Positions 10,718 through 23,676 of a stretch of 64,000 bases of DNA are shown in pieces. Position 1 is the stretch's first letter. Each line of letters begins with the position of its first letter. A program made the position numbers and the translations under genes. Source of the stretch: Eutypa lata (taxonomy: Eukaryota; Ascomycota; Sordariomycetes; Xylariales; Diatrypaceae); NCBI GenBank assembly GCA_022661535.1, contig JAKULF010000013.1:248001-312000 (forward strand), written 5' to 3'. Under the pieces are notes generated by a model. That model was given only the letters and a program-made list of their open reading frames with translations. It ran no database searches and was not told the DNA's origin.

Positions 10718-13700
10718 TCAACCTCTGCCATTCACACCAACATACCCTCCCCCCATGAGAGACGCACCGGCGGCGATCTCCTGCCGCTTGATCGCAGCGT
10801 CCAACTCCCTGAGTACGCAACTTGCGGCTACGACCTTGAAGCTCTGGAACTCGTCGCCCGTTCTTGAGCCGCCGATGATCCGATTCGGAACGCAGCCGAC
10901 ATTAAGACAAGCAACGCTGAGCTCGAGGCCTGTCGCGCCGGTATCGGCGTGGTCATCGTCGTCATCCGCATCGTCTCTATCGACGCGTGATGCGATCTTC
11001 TGTTTCCGGATAACGGATTCCACCCATTTGGCGATGCGATCGAACTCGTCCTTGAGGCGTGTGGACTTATCGCGCTGGCGGCGGGTTTGGGTACCGCTCT
11101 TGTTGAAGATGCAACCGGTGAATACTTCAATCTCACTTATCGGCACCGACGGATGCTCCGAAAAGGTCAATGTCGCTCCCCAAATAGCGTCATCATACCT
11201 GTAACAAAATTATTAGTCAACTATGTTATCTCAGATGATGTAAAATGATCGGTCCCTTACGCCTGGCGAATACCACGAGCCTCTTGAATCGCCAACTCCC
11301 AGTCAACGCCGCCAAGCCTTTCGCACTCCTTATTGATATAGAGCAATAGCTGATCCCAGACTGAAGCTCCGTGATGAGTAGCCGGGACTTGGACATCTTC
11401 TTTCCAGATGCGTCTCTCGTCAACCGCTCGATACAGCTTGCCAAGGATTTTGTCAGATGCATAATAGTGATATTGCGGTCCCGTGTTGTCATCTTCATCA
11501 TTGTTGGTAGCAGGAAGAACGGGGGCATCGAAACATATCTCGTTACGATTCTTAAGCTCTGCTGGCGGGGCAGGAGCCATGCTTTCCTAGCGTTAGCAGC
11601 GCCATCACTGGAGAATATCCAAGATAAATAAACATAAACTCACAAGTCTGGGCGGTACTTCGTTCTCCCCAGCTTGCGAAGCTGCGATTCCTCAACCGGT
11701 ATTCCGGTTTTGCTGTAATCAACTGCGGTTGAATGGAGTTCAGCCAACTTCTGACACTCTTGATCAACAGTGCCAGCGGGCCTTTGGTCGGCGAGAATTA
11801 GATGCTTAACGGCAATCAGCCCTAGCCTGTGATATAAGTGTTATTAGTTTCTAACTGAATCTCGAGTATTAAGTATCTGGAGTCTGAATAGACGGCATGG
11901 CGTATTCGCGTCAAGACACTGGCAGATAAAAAGCAGAATGCACGAATACTTACTGATCGGTCGCCATGAACCTGTACACGAGTTAGCAAAGGCTGCTTTT
12001 GGAGTTGACGATTATTCGAGGGGTCTTATATCAAGACGAGCAGGGGACATAACAAAATTACCTACTTGACAAAGAAATCGGTCATATCTTCACGTTTGAC
12101 TGTACGGCCGATGTCAAGTGGTGCCACCCGGTGATAATCGGCAGGGGCGAATTCTCTTGCGCAGGAAGTGACTGCCATGTCGTCCCAAATGATATTGAAT
12201 ATATCACCATCGAGATCGCCCCCACTTAGCTGGCTTGGTAAGTCTCTTGCCCCCTTTTGACTAAAGGCGATGCAGTTTGATAGTGATCGAAGTGGGTGGT
12301 CTTCGGGTGGGACCACTGCTCTCCGGATCTGAATATCGCCAGGGTGTAGTGCAGGTGACCTAGTTAAAAGAACCTGACGATTGTCCAGGTCGAGATAGTT
12401 CGTCCCGGGGAGATTATCGAACGTAATGAAGACATCGTCCTCATCTAGGTAGCCATATTCGTCCATGATTCCGAATAGCGTAACCCCCTTCTCTACAGGA
12501 ATCCTGGCTTTGTGTTTCAGAAGACGCAGTTCCCTCAGCACTACTGTCTCTACAACTGAACGGAGAAATTTGTCATGTTTATAGTTAATGTCGAGCTTGG
12601 AGAGGCGACGAATAAACTGGGAAAGTCGGATCTGATCCGCCACCTTCTGTCGCTTCAAGAAGATGGCCGTGTTGTCTACGTGAGCCGTGATCTTCCGTAG
12701 CCGTGTTAACTCTCGATTCTGAATCTGAAAGAACCACTCATCAGAACAACCCATGTCTTCGAGGACTTTGATCATCTGTCTATTCAAGACCAGCGGGATG
12801 GGCTTATTAGCCATGTCGCATATCTCCAGATTTATCTTATCTGGGCTGTCGAATTTGACCATGGATTCTGGACGTATGCACATCACCATGCCCTGCAGCG
12901 TATCATCTAATGCGAGCATTCCTTTGGCACCAGCCCACCTAATCTGTAGACAAGTTGGCGGGGTTTTCTTCGGTGGAAGAGCCCACTGGATTTCCTCCAT
13001 CAATTCTCGGGAGATTGTTCCAACCCCGTCACTGAACACGCGCGTTTTGTCTTTCGATTTCACGTCCTCTATGAACCTGACTTGCGCCCCAATGTCCTCT
13101 AGAGAGATGGAAAAGGGCGTTTCAGAGAAAGCCTGTCCAATTCTTGCTGCACAGCGAGCCGGGGAAGTGATATGCGTGAACGTCCCAAGGTTCGAAATCA
13201 CAGTCAAATGCGAATGGAGGTTTTTCTCATCATCAACAAATGGAGCCATGAACCAAGCAGCATGAGCTCTAAGCGATGAATGCGAGAACCCGAGGAAGCT
13301 GTACTGTCGACCGGCTATAGGGATTCCTTTGTTTAAGACCGTTTGGAATCTATAGCATCATGAGTTAGCCGCCAATTTATTGCATTGTTATTACAATAGC
13401 TGTCACGATGAGTTGAGAAAGAAGAGTGGGGAGTATCTAATTGGTGATGTAAATGGGTTGGAAAGGGTAGGAGATACACACTGCGTACAATACACCATCG
13501 TAGCCTCCTAAAAATGAAAGGAAAATAATGGGAAGATGGGGGCAGAGGGGAACGGGAATAGGATTAGGCTGACATCAAGATGGTATGTTAAACGACTTAC
13601 CTGCTCCATATTTTCTCGAGAGTCACCCTTGAATTGAAGAACAGGTCCTGGCCATCCTCTTCGCAGAACTGCACCCTCGCAAAATACTGGGTGCGTGTAG

Positions 13701-15087
13701 GGAACTTCCTGAGAATTCTATTTTTTGCTTCTGGCTCAGGTCCTTGTAGCAAAATCCGGGTTGGGGTGACTTGGACCTTGTAGACCATGACAAGATTCTG
13801 CTGAGCTCTCTCCGATGAGAGTTCTGAAACTAACCCCTGTCGGATCTCCTTTTCATTGGCTGCGATGTAAGTCCACAGCTCTTTTGGACTGAACTCACTA
13901 GCATCTGTTCCGGGCCCAGGGAAACGAATCTGTGACAGGAGCTTCTTGATAGCGCCGGCAGAGATCGGACACGATATTCCCTGCTTAGGGGATGCACCGC
14001 TTTTGAGAGTCATGTCACTATTAAGGTGATGAAGTAGCTGTTGCACCGTCTGAGGTAGGAGAAAGCCATTTTGGACAAGAGCTTGAAACTGAAACTTGAC
14101 ATCAAATGGTATTAATGGTGTACTGTGCTGAAGCATATCGTTGAAGGTTTGTAAGTTTGCTACTATATCCATCCGGCGATAGCCATGGGGAAGGTTTGGA
14201 AGGTTGTAGGATGCAAGAGTTAGAAGCTTCTTTTCCTTCAATTGATGAATCTTGTGGTGGAAATCTGAGGGGGAAACAGCAAAAGAGTATACCAATGCTT
14301 GCCCAAGAATGTCACCATGCCCACCATGACAATGAGGAATTGCATGTAGACGAGATCGCTGGGCAGTCTGGTTTGGGCTGTTTGCAATGGTAATGTTTCT
14401 GATGAGAGTAGCTAGGTCGTCATTGCTCTCTTCGTTGTTCTCATGAAAGATCCGTGGAGACTCCCAGAGGGTCAATGTCAAGGAAGGTGGCCGGGCTGAT
14501 ATGACTATCTCGTTGATCATGCGATAGGGCATTTCGAGACGCAACCGGCCAAAGGTGGCATAATCAAAAGTGACAATCATCAAATGCTTGGCAAATTTGA
14601 TTGTACTGTTCGCAATCTCCTGGGAAGCCCATTCTTTATCTGGGACGTAAGTAAGATGGCCTAGAGGAAACTCATAGTGCCCACATGAAAGTTCACGTAG
14701 CCCAAAAATGGTTGCTTTGTGCGTCTCTGGCTCTTCTTGGTCTTGGTGTTTCTTATCTTCGATAGTTTTTGCCATTGATCTCAGTAGGAAGGGGTCTGGG
14801 ATATTTTTACTCTGAGTGCAATATACTGATATGCCCAGAATTGTGAGCCTAGACCGTGATCGTGGGTGACCGTTGCGTGTGAGGCCAGGCACGTTGATCT
14901 CGGAATGTTGTCTCAAGAACCTCTCGCCATCAGGTTTGCGTAGAAAGGTAATGGTGCCATACGGCTTGCCACGAGGCTTCTGGCAGATCCAATCTGTGAT
15001 GTTTAGGGTTTGGACTAATGGATTGAGCTGCCCTTGCAGACTTTGATCGGTAAGATCCCTAGGTAGGTTTCGCATGAAACACTCCAT
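10718..15087 (-). CDS. RNA-dependent RNA polymerase of the RNA-silencing type (eukaryotic cellular RdRP), 6 exons
   Basis: Cellular RdRP that makes double-stranded RNA for small-RNA pathways (quelling/MSUD type). Exons on minus: 15087-13601, 13349-12066, 11971-11954, 11826-11644, 11581-11261 and 11198-10718, giving 1257 aa. The N-terminus is an RRM-like region (MRNLPRDLTDQSL). The conserved palm sequence includes VTPTRILLQGPEPEAKNRIL, YSFLGFSHSSLR, WFMAPFVDD and the catalytic SGGDLDGD (DLDGD at about residues 874-878), all intact. Exon 3 is only 18 nt and encodes FMATDQ, the start of the conserved FMxTDQLGxIA block. The start is the first ATG; the frame opens upstream only via GTG. The overall motif style is closer to the SAD-1/Rdp1 group than to QDE-1, but I cannot run a tree. 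The C-terminal 80 residues are Asp-rich and variable. Confidence 0.93.
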
Positions 15088-16626
15088 ATTGTATGCAAAT
15101 GTCGTGAAGAAAGGTCGATTAGAAAAGAAGGTAAGAAATATGAGAGGGGTGGGATGACAACTGCCGATACAAGTTGCGCATATGCAGGAAAGCACCAGAG
15201 AAGGAGCGTGTGATGACTTTAATCGCAGACAGATTGGTTGGCACGTCCATTGGTTGCGATAATATTAATGCAGGAGGCCCGCCATTTCCAAGCCTACCAC
15301 TAGCCAATGCTCACCCGCACGATGAAGTACTTAGGGAGACATGGTTCGTTTCCAGTAGGCTGTGACAGGTGTATTGCATGTATGTAGGCGACGAGCATGT
15401 ATGAAGTTATAAACATTATTTGGGCACTTATGAAGTTGTATTAAGGCACTAGATCCACCGAATAAGAATAAGCTCACTAGTCTAGGTTCCACATATATAA
15501 ATCCTTGCATTCCCCATGCATTAAGGCTGCTATATGTATTAACCAGAAGAATTCCCAGCAGGCTTGGCAAATATTCATTCATGATGTAGACCCTCCGATA
15601 CGCCGAAGATAGTGACATAACTTAACAAATACAAGTAGCTGGAGGGCTAAGTAGCTGTATGTATGTTAGCTGTATGTATGTAGGGACTATGCCAATAGCC
15701 AAATTTCATACAGTTAGACAGGCGAATACGTCATGGAGATCACCTTGTCTGCGTGTATCTTTAAACCTCGTTATGTACCTTTTAGCATGTTAAACAGAAG
15801 ACTGAAGAAATACACCTACACCATCATAAGGAACTGTCGCCCAAATGGGAAAATTGACTAATAACATTTTTAGATACGATACAGAACAATGAACTATTCA
15901 TGTGAAATTGAGGGAAGATTAACGCCCCAAGCCATCTACCTAGTGCCTAGATGCAAAGTACTCTCCGTAGTACAGTTAAAAACAGCCAAGTCTTGATTCA
16001 TATATCCGTAAACCGTGTGGATGCATGATTAACACGAGTAAATCATGTCCCCACCTAATTACATAGGCCGAGAGATGTATGCATCTGTAGATATATGGAC
16101 GTATCACAATCATAGTTTGGTTTTTGTGGTATTTGGGATTGTTTGTTTGAAGTAACTGACATGAGGTATTGCCAACAACAAATATGTTGCATGTAACACA
16201 TCCTTCATACTGTGACGTAGTTGCTGGATCGTATCCGATCTCTAAGTGAACACGTGTGCTAGCTCAGCACACACTATTTGCAACGGTTAACTATCTTTTA
16301 AATGTTGCTGAAAGCCGTCGTTCAAATCTATCAAGCATTCTTCTTCGAAAGCTTCCACTCTTATTTATATCAACAAGTCTCAATTATAGAGCTAATAGGT
16401 TCACCTACACATAAGGGGGTTTTGTCATAGAGCCGAAGCGATAGTCAGGCTAGAGAAAACTCTCGATCTAGGGCAGGATCACCCCAGCTAGCAGAGAGTT
16501 GAATCTATCGTTGACCTCAAATTAACACCAACCCAGGATACAAATATAGCCTCTGTAGTTTCTGATAGCTCAGAGTCTTCATTGCTGCGATCAAAATTGA
16601 ATCGCCCGCAACGTCCGGAAACCCCG
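15088..16626. other. intergenic region upstream of RdRP and NLR pseudogene
   Basis: This divergent gap is AT-rich and holds no supported gene. A 30-bp duplication (two copies of TAGCTGTATGTATGT) lies at 15652-15681. Both the RdRP promoter and the former NLR promoter should lie here. No consensus element is convincing. Confidence 0.5.
15652..15681. repeat. 15-bp direct tandem duplication
   Basis: Two exact adjacent copies of TAGCTGTATGTATGT, 560 bp upstream of the RdRP start codon. Confidence 0.85.
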
Positions 16627-19600
16627 ATGTCGGGGATATCTACAGCTCTTCCCAGGGGACCCGAGGGCGCTGCAGCAGGCACCCGTAGCCAAGCACAAGA
16701 TGTTACGAGCCGAATGAGGAGCATGGAAGAATATACTGCTTGGGAACCTGCGGAAGATATCGTAGGACAGCTAGGGAGGATCCAGACAACGGTCCACAGA
16801 AATCGGATTATCCTGGAAAACACGTTGAATAAGGATGTCGAACCGATTCGGAGCGCCCTCGTATCGTTGCAGACAGCCCAGGAAGGGTCGGAAGCCGGAT
16901 TAGCCGAGTTGAAGAATTCGGTTAATAATGGATGGGATATAATACTACTGGCTATGCAAGAACCTCTAAATGTCTTGAAGAAGACCATTGAGAACACCAG
17001 GGACGCCATTGTTACTTTACGACGTATATGCATTTCCCCGGACAACACTACATGGCGGGTAAAAAGCTCAGAAACGAAGGACAACACCAGGCGTGCCTTA
17101 AAAAGTTTCGAGGTCCAAATCAAGGAGATACATGACCATTCCAATGGGCTCAGGTTAGACTTCCTGGAAAAATACGCGAAAGAGGTGACTACTGAGCTGT
17201 TCAAGGTCAGGTAATGTTCACCATTTTCTATTGAAATCCAAACCATGACGACGCTAACCAGTTTAAGGGCGAGTTCCGATCGACTTCCTCTACTGTCGGG
17301 TCCTGGTTCATCCCCTAGCGGTGCATCGCAGCGTGAATATCCCTTCAACAAGGATGTCAGATACTTTTCCATTTTGACACGACATGATTTCAAGCAGTCC
17401 AAGGACACACCCGGGTCTTATTTAAGACGACATGCATCTATGAAATCATTTCGAGTGGACAAGAGCGGAATGTGGCTCATCAACGATCACAGGTTCTACG
17501 ACTGGGTTCATAACGCCAGCAAGAACATACTATGGTGTTGGGGCAAACCTGGGATCGGCAAAAGTGTGCTCGTGTAAGCTGTCATATGTTTGAATACACT
17601 TTTTGATTTTTCTTCTTCTTGTTTCCTTATCTATATATTGGCACAAAAGCTAACAATGCTCTCTGTTAAAAGTCTTGGGTAATCGACTCATTGGAGCGAA
17701 ATAAGCGTACATGTGCTTATTTCTACATGGGTTCCGGGAAAGTGCAATCTGCATCAGGCGTTGTTCTTGCGCTTCTAGAGCAGTTATGTCTTAGTTGACA
17801 CCCCAATTCCCCTTAAGAAAAGAAGCACGTTTAAAGAACGCGACGTACCCAGTGGAACCAAACCCGCAGACCCTGGCGATGAGCCCTTAGGAGACGCAAG
17901 TTGGTATATCTCCCCTGTATTAGAATCATCTGCAACTAGTCCGAGCTTACCGATGCTCCTGGATGCGCTACGCGATACATGTCGCTCTGAGGTCTTTCGC
18001 TCGTCGCCACCGTTCATTCTGCTTGACGCTTGGGATGTGGAAAACATGGGCTTAGAGTCAAATTTTCAACAAGTCATCGAGGCCCTTTACGAAAGTTCGT
18101 GCAAGGTTTTCATCTCTAGTAGAGTCCCACCTACAAGAGTTGTTCGGTTGCTCTGGGAAGAACCTTCGGATATCCACGTTACGGGCGCACGACAGGCAGA
18201 GGATATCGCGCACTACGTTCACAGAAGGATTCAGTGCAGGGTGCCGCCTCTATCCGACATGGATTATGAAACCGCCACGAGAGAGATGTTAAGAGCATCT
18301 AGAAACGAGTAAGGACATGAAAACAACGCTTTGATTGAATGTTGATAATAACGAGATTCTGTAGGTTCAATCTCGCAAAACTGCTCACTCTATGCATACA
18401 TCACGCTCATCTACCTGGTCTAAGGAATTTTCTCCGGACATGGAAAGATTTGCCAGACCTTACCCCTTTAATAATCAGCCTCGAGCTTTTGAGGCACAAC
18501 CAACGGCCGTCCGGCATGGACCATATTCCAAAAACCATCATCTTATGGCTCTTAGCATCAGACTGCGTACTTTCGTTTGAAGCATTGAAAGCCTCGCTAT
18601 CGACTGTTTTGCAGCATTTGGCCTTGCCGGATTATAAGTCCAGCGATCATTCGTTTCTGGAAGTAGTGAATTGCTGTGAGCCATTCGTGGTGATAGACGG
18701 AGGAAACAACTTGCTGCAACTAAACAGAGAATTCGCGCAGAATAGGCCCTCCATACTTTCTATCTGGCCCAACGAGGCATCTCAGGTAGCTTTGGCTGTT
18801 GCAAAAACTAGTTTGGGATTTCTCTCTAATCACGGAGACGGACTTTGTGGAACTGAACGCGATATTGTCAGGCTCTTTCGTAGACATCCCTTCCTTGAAC
18901 ATGCAGCTACGTGGCCAACCTATATCAGACAACTGACTTGGATCGAAGGTGAAGAACTTGACAGCGCTACGCAGCTCTCGAAAGCCCTGTTCAGTCACCC
19001 AGGAAATTCGTTGTTTGCAGCTCAGATCTATTTCTACATCAATGCACAGGATACTCGCTCAGATTTGTCATGGGGCAATTTCAACAGTTGGATGACGTCA
19101 ATAAGCAAACTTCAGCTTGCATCACGTTGGGGATTGACTTTTCTTGTCACAGAAATTGTTGAAGAAACGCCAAGAGCGGTTTTCGATGCCGACGACAGAT
19201 CATCGACAGCACTACACGAAGCTGTAAAGGGGGGGGTTTAAGAACATCGTGATGAGGCTGTTAGCAGGAGGATCCCTAGTGGATGCCCGCGATGTTGATG
19301 GGAAAACTCCATTGGACTATGCATTTGAAGAACAAAAACCTGAAATCCTTAATGTGCTTTTAGAAGCCCATCTTGGGGATGGCTCTAAAGTACAGATCGA
19401 CCACATTCGAGATGAAATGATCACATACTACTGCCAAAATCGAAGCGGAATAAAGAATTTAGATCGAGATTTTCGGGTTAGGGAGCTCACAATGCTCCTA
19501 GCTATTGAGTCTCACGACGAACTGCAGGCAAAAGTAGCAATGTTCTTACTTGAGAAAGACACAGATCCTAGTTGTGTGAGTGAAGAAGGCGAACCAGCCG

Positions 19601-20091
19601 TCTATATTGCGGTCAGGCATCGCAAAGATAACGTGTTAAGAATCCTGCTCAGCCGAGGAGCAGACCCTTCAAAAATCGCAGAGAATCAGCGGAGGGAGTA
19701 AGCACTGCACCTTGCAGCAAGGTCAGGCACGTTTTACGCAGTGGAGATATTACTGAATGCTGGTGCCGATGTCAATTCGCTTGATTCGAAGCATCAGACT
19801 CCGGTCTTCGCGGCTCTTGAGAGAAACGATAATTTGGAGATGGAAATCCTTGGCATAATATTTTGCCGTGGGGGCAACATTGATATTGCTGATGACGAAG
19901 GGCGGCGAGTACTTCATCTTGCAGCGGAGAAAGGTTTAATTTCACTCTTACGCTTCCTCTTCCTTTTTACAGACGATGAGCATCCTAGAGACAATAGTGG
20001 CAGCCAACCTTTGGATTAAGCAAAGAGAAATGGACAAGAAGAAGTTGCACAGCTTTTATTAAGATATGACGGATATTTTGTGAGACGATAA
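16627..20091 (+). pseudogene. broken NACHT-ankyrin NLR-like (STAND) gene
   Basis: Relic of a large fungal NLR. The N-terminal ~195 residues are helical and coiled-coil-like. A P-loop follows (WGKPGIGKSV, about 17536-17565), then NACHT-type sequence (PFILLDAWDVEN, CKVFISSRVPPTR, a winged-helix-like region) and at least four ankyrin units (STALHEAVKGG, GKTPLDYAFEE, ALHLAARSGT, RVLHLAAEKGL). Clear introns are 17211-17261 and 18309-18364; an intron near 17572-17672 has an awkward phase. Lesions: a one-base frameshift near 17788 (LLEQLC to TPIPLKK), one extra G in an 8-G run at 19229-19236, and TAA stops at 19699-19701 and 20017-20019 inside ankyrin units. Reading resumes cleanly after each lesion, so the damage is recent. 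The end at 20091 is the first stop after the last ankyrin-like unit (EEVAQLLLRY). Fungal NLRs of this type are linked to heterokaryon incompatibility and immunity-like responses. Confidence 0.8.
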
Positions 20092-20809
20092 AGTAGTGGC
20101 TGAGAGCCACCAGGTCAAATAGAGGAATGCGGTGTCAGGCGTCACCGTTCCGGTGCGTGCAGCCGGATGGCACCCAAATAGCGAGGCTTCGACCCTAGAT
20201 ATTCCTCACAATGCATCAAGCTTCCTAAGATCAGTAATATGACCCCGAACTCTTCACAAGATACTATATAGCACGACCTGAAGAAGTTGAATCCGGTCTT
20301 TTCGTCTGGAGCAAATATTCAGCGGGATTGCTAACAACTTTAAATTATCCCTCTAACTGATAGCTATTTATGTCGAGTTAAATTGGCTTATTTTCGTTTA
20401 TTACCCAAGGCAGAGCACATATTATGGTGAAATCTTTAACATTACAGTGAAGATCTTTGAATGCTGTTACATAATATGTAACTATCTTAAAGGTTTGTGT
20501 TATACGCATGTTATAAGAGCCATAGAAATTAAAAGGGCGGATGCCTAACTACAGCTATTGATGTACGGCCTGTATAAAATAGCGACCATATCCCATATTG
20601 ATATTGAGTAGTACATATTACTCTAGGTTACCTTGGTAGGAGGAACCGTTAACGACAATTATGCATGTTAATAAAAGGATAAGTGGGTAAGACGTGGTCG
20701 ACTCGCTTTACATTAGACACAGTATCAATTGAGATTGCTGTTATCACCTTGCAACAGCCAGCCCATCGGTCAGAAAACGACCCCATTCACAAAGATACAG
20801 CCCCTTAAC
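20092..20809. other. intergenic region, nothing recognised
   Basis: AT-rich gap holding the 3' ends of the converging NLR relic and the cysteine-rich membrane protein gene. No open frame or repeat was recognised. Confidence 0.5.
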
Positions 20810-22049
20810 TTACCCCTGAAGCTCGGCAGCCGGCTTCTGCTTAACCGGCCCGGAATCTTCAGTGGATAACAGGGACACATTTCGAGCGCCAGGATTCTCC
20901 CCCATAGTAGCCGAGCTAAAGTGGGAATTGTATCCGCTCGCCGCTGACGGACTCAGTCCCGCCGCCATCGTGGAATGCCAAGAATCCGCGTATCCGATTG
21001 AATTACCAGTCTGATGCTGCGTGGCGTATGGCTGACCCTTGAATTCCGGGCTTGACGTGTAAGGTGGAGAGGCCGGCGAGATGTTGTCAGCAGGGAGCTC
21101 TGATTTGAAGACCGTAGCCTGCGTGTTGGCCGGGATCGGGCTATAACCCGGATGAAACGGCGGCGGGGGGGACTGTGGCTGATTTTCACTCGTTAATATG
21201 CCACCTGGTGGTTGACTGTACCCCAATCTCTTCTTTTTCCTCTGGCGCTGAAGTAAGCATGATAGGAGCACGACCGCGGCGATGAGTAGGATTCCGCCTG
21301 CTGATCCCGCTGCAATACCAGCTGTGGCTCCACTAGACAGGCCCGAGCCTTCCTGACTAGTTGGTACTTGCGTAGGGGACGGTACAGTATCCAAGTCTGA
21401 TGTCTGTGATGCACTAGACGTGCCCAGGAGGCTAGTAGTGGCAGCAGGTATAGATGGACTAGATATCCCACTCGAAACAATGCCCGTAGTGCTCGCAGTT
21501 TCCCCCGGCTTGTTCCCAGGTACCCAACTTATGACACCTCCTGCGCTCTTAGGGAGAATGGCGCGACGGCTAAGCACCTTCTCACCTTTGAACAGCACAG
21601 CCTTGTCGTGGCAATCGCAGGGAGGGAGCCTCTCTAAGTCGGTAGCTCCGTCTGGAACCTTGCATCCGGACCAGTCCCTTACGGCTTCGGACTCGTCTTT
21701 GTGTGCCTCGCACATGATAATCCCGACCCATTCTTGGTTGTTGAAATCATTAGACTTGAAGGGGCATCCGGCCTCCACATATAGTGGATCTGTGCAACCT
21801 GCTATGTAGGCGTTGCCGGCTAGAAGAAAAGGATGTGAGCGGAGGATAGCATCGACTAGGGAATAGCTTACTCTCGTCATCGAAACAAGCGTTGTTTGAC
21901 AGACAGTGATCGCCAGCATGGCAACATGGGATATCTTGGATAGCCTCATTACCACAGGGAATGAAGTCGCCATGCGTCTTTTTAGCTGGGCCATAGTAGC
22001 ATGTACCGTTGGAGATATCATGCGTCAAACGATCCATATCCCTCGCCAT
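20810..22049 (-). CDS. cysteine-rich single-pass membrane protein, fungal type, 2 exons
   Basis: Exons 22049-21872 and 21819-20810 give 395 aa. A cysteine-rich ectodomain (residues about 15-150) has the order CYYGP...CGN...CCHAGDHCLSNNACF...GCTDPLY...CPF, seen in many fungal wall-facing proteins. It is followed by a Ser/Thr/Pro stalk. One transmembrane helix (GGILLIAAVVLLSCLL, about residues 228-243) with a stop-transfer QRQRKKKR comes next, then a ~140-residue Pro/Ser/Gly-rich cytosolic tail. This is the layout of surface sensors and mucin-like fungal proteins, but no ligand or pathway can be named. A signal peptide is expected and none is seen: the frame is open upstream (SYSLLAVAGN) to a possible acceptor AG at about 22091, so an upstream exon may be missing from this model. 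Confidence 0.7.
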
Positions 22050-23676
22050 GTTTCCAGCGACCGCCAGAAGTGAATATGATGTCTTTGAACTGAGAGGTGA
22101 ATATCAGTCTTCCATAACTAAGTAAATAATCAGTCTCTATTCTAATTGGTTAATTGCCACTCAATCCTTTCCCATTAACCTACCACTCTTTCCTCCTGCT
22201 GAAAAGCTGAATTCGTTCTAGGGTTGATACCTCCTATGGTAAGTGTACTCCTTACCTTTAGACTATCGTTGAATCAATAGTGTATATAGCTGGTCACGGG
22301 GATGTTGTCAAAAGAGCGAAGACATGTAACGAATTGGAATTAAAGGCAACATTGCTCGTTCCGTTTGACAGAAAACAGATCATAGTTTCTCAAGGGAGGG
22401 GAAGGCTCTAGGTGTATAGCGGGCACGGAAGAAATAAGATCCTATCTGAGGTACACAGCATAGGTATTCTAGGCGAGTTTTGATCTCATCTCGAGACAGC
22501 TTATGGTTTAAGAGCCTTGCCCTCGCATGCGTTAGCATCATTTACTGTTACATGGTTCCCACCGTGGCACATTACAATTGTGTCAATTATTAGACAAACA
22601 GACAAATATGCAAACACGCAAACACACATATTCGTGTAATCCAGCAGTATCCCTGTTCTTATTTCCCGGATGGGTGTACCTTTGCATCATCTTGGATTAC
22701 AAACACTCATCAGTCAACCCACCATACTGACCCAAGGGGACAACATACAAAAATCGCACTTCAACAATTATTTTAATGATTAAATGCTTAAATATTTTGT
22801 ATAGACATTTTTAAATCTAGCTACACGACAATATCCGACAACTTAGTCTTGGGTACTATATGTTAAGTATTTGAGTAAACGTGTAACTATATAACTATAC
22901 GGGAATTACAAGCCCTATCATCTGAGTTGTTGAATAGCGGGTGGATAGCACCTGTTATTAAGCGACATGAATTAATATGAAACCATCTCAGCTTAGCCGA
23001 GCACCCTGGTGGGCTAATTCTGCCGAACTCCAACAAGGTAAATTGCATCCTAACTGTCTACGTAGAGACTTATATTACATAGGACCACTTTGCAAGTAAT
23101 ATACTTGGTAACTCTTTTTGAAGGAAAAAAAAAACTCTGATCGACTCATCCATATCATATAACGACCTTTGATAGGCTAGAGCAGCATGACTAGATGGGA
23201 GGAATGACGAGTTCCCAGTTTCTTTTACGTGCATAATCCCCCTAGTTAAGAACAAAAAGAATATTTGCATACTGTTACCATTCTACCCAATTCGAATATC
23301 CTCTCTAATTATTATGTCTTTCGTGGATTGGTTTTGGCTATTATACAAAAGATCGCAGACCACTAAATAGCCAAAGACGTAGTAACGGTATACGTAGTAC
23401 AGGACTAGGTTAGTAATGTTGAACTGTCTTTCTGGAAGCATTGCATTTCAAAGGTATACCTAGTTGGTGGCTTGGACCATAGCCGTCAAAGAATTAGGTC
23501 AAACCAGTGCTCTCATTAGTATATTATCTATTTCGGGCATACTAAACGTATTAGTACTGGGAGCTTTAACGCTTTCACAAACCACCTGGCTCCGCCTGAC
23601 CTTGATCTAGAATAGCAGTCCAGTCGAATTCTTCCTGTCCCATACCTAGTTCCTCAAGCCATTTGCTTTGTGTTGC
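22050..23676. other. intergenic region, nothing recognised
   Basis: AT-rich, no supported gene. It holds the upstream region of the cysteine-rich membrane protein, possibly with a missed signal-peptide exon, and the 3' end of the zinc-finger gene. Confidence 0.5.

Noticed and set aside
13480..13540. Possible extra RdRP exon reading GYDGVLYAVC
   Set aside because: Including it breaks the phase. Skipping it gives IWSRFQTVLN, which matches the conserved family sequence, so it is taken as intron.
15088..15195. N-terminal extension of the RdRP
   Set aside because: It would need a GTG start. The family commonly begins close to the MRNLPRDL block, matching the ATG at 15087.
16488..17408. 306-codon open frame on the minus strand
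   Set aside because: It lies exactly antisense to the N-terminal exon of the NLR relic, whose introns and domain order on plus are clear. The minus translation shows no domain and is probably a shadow.
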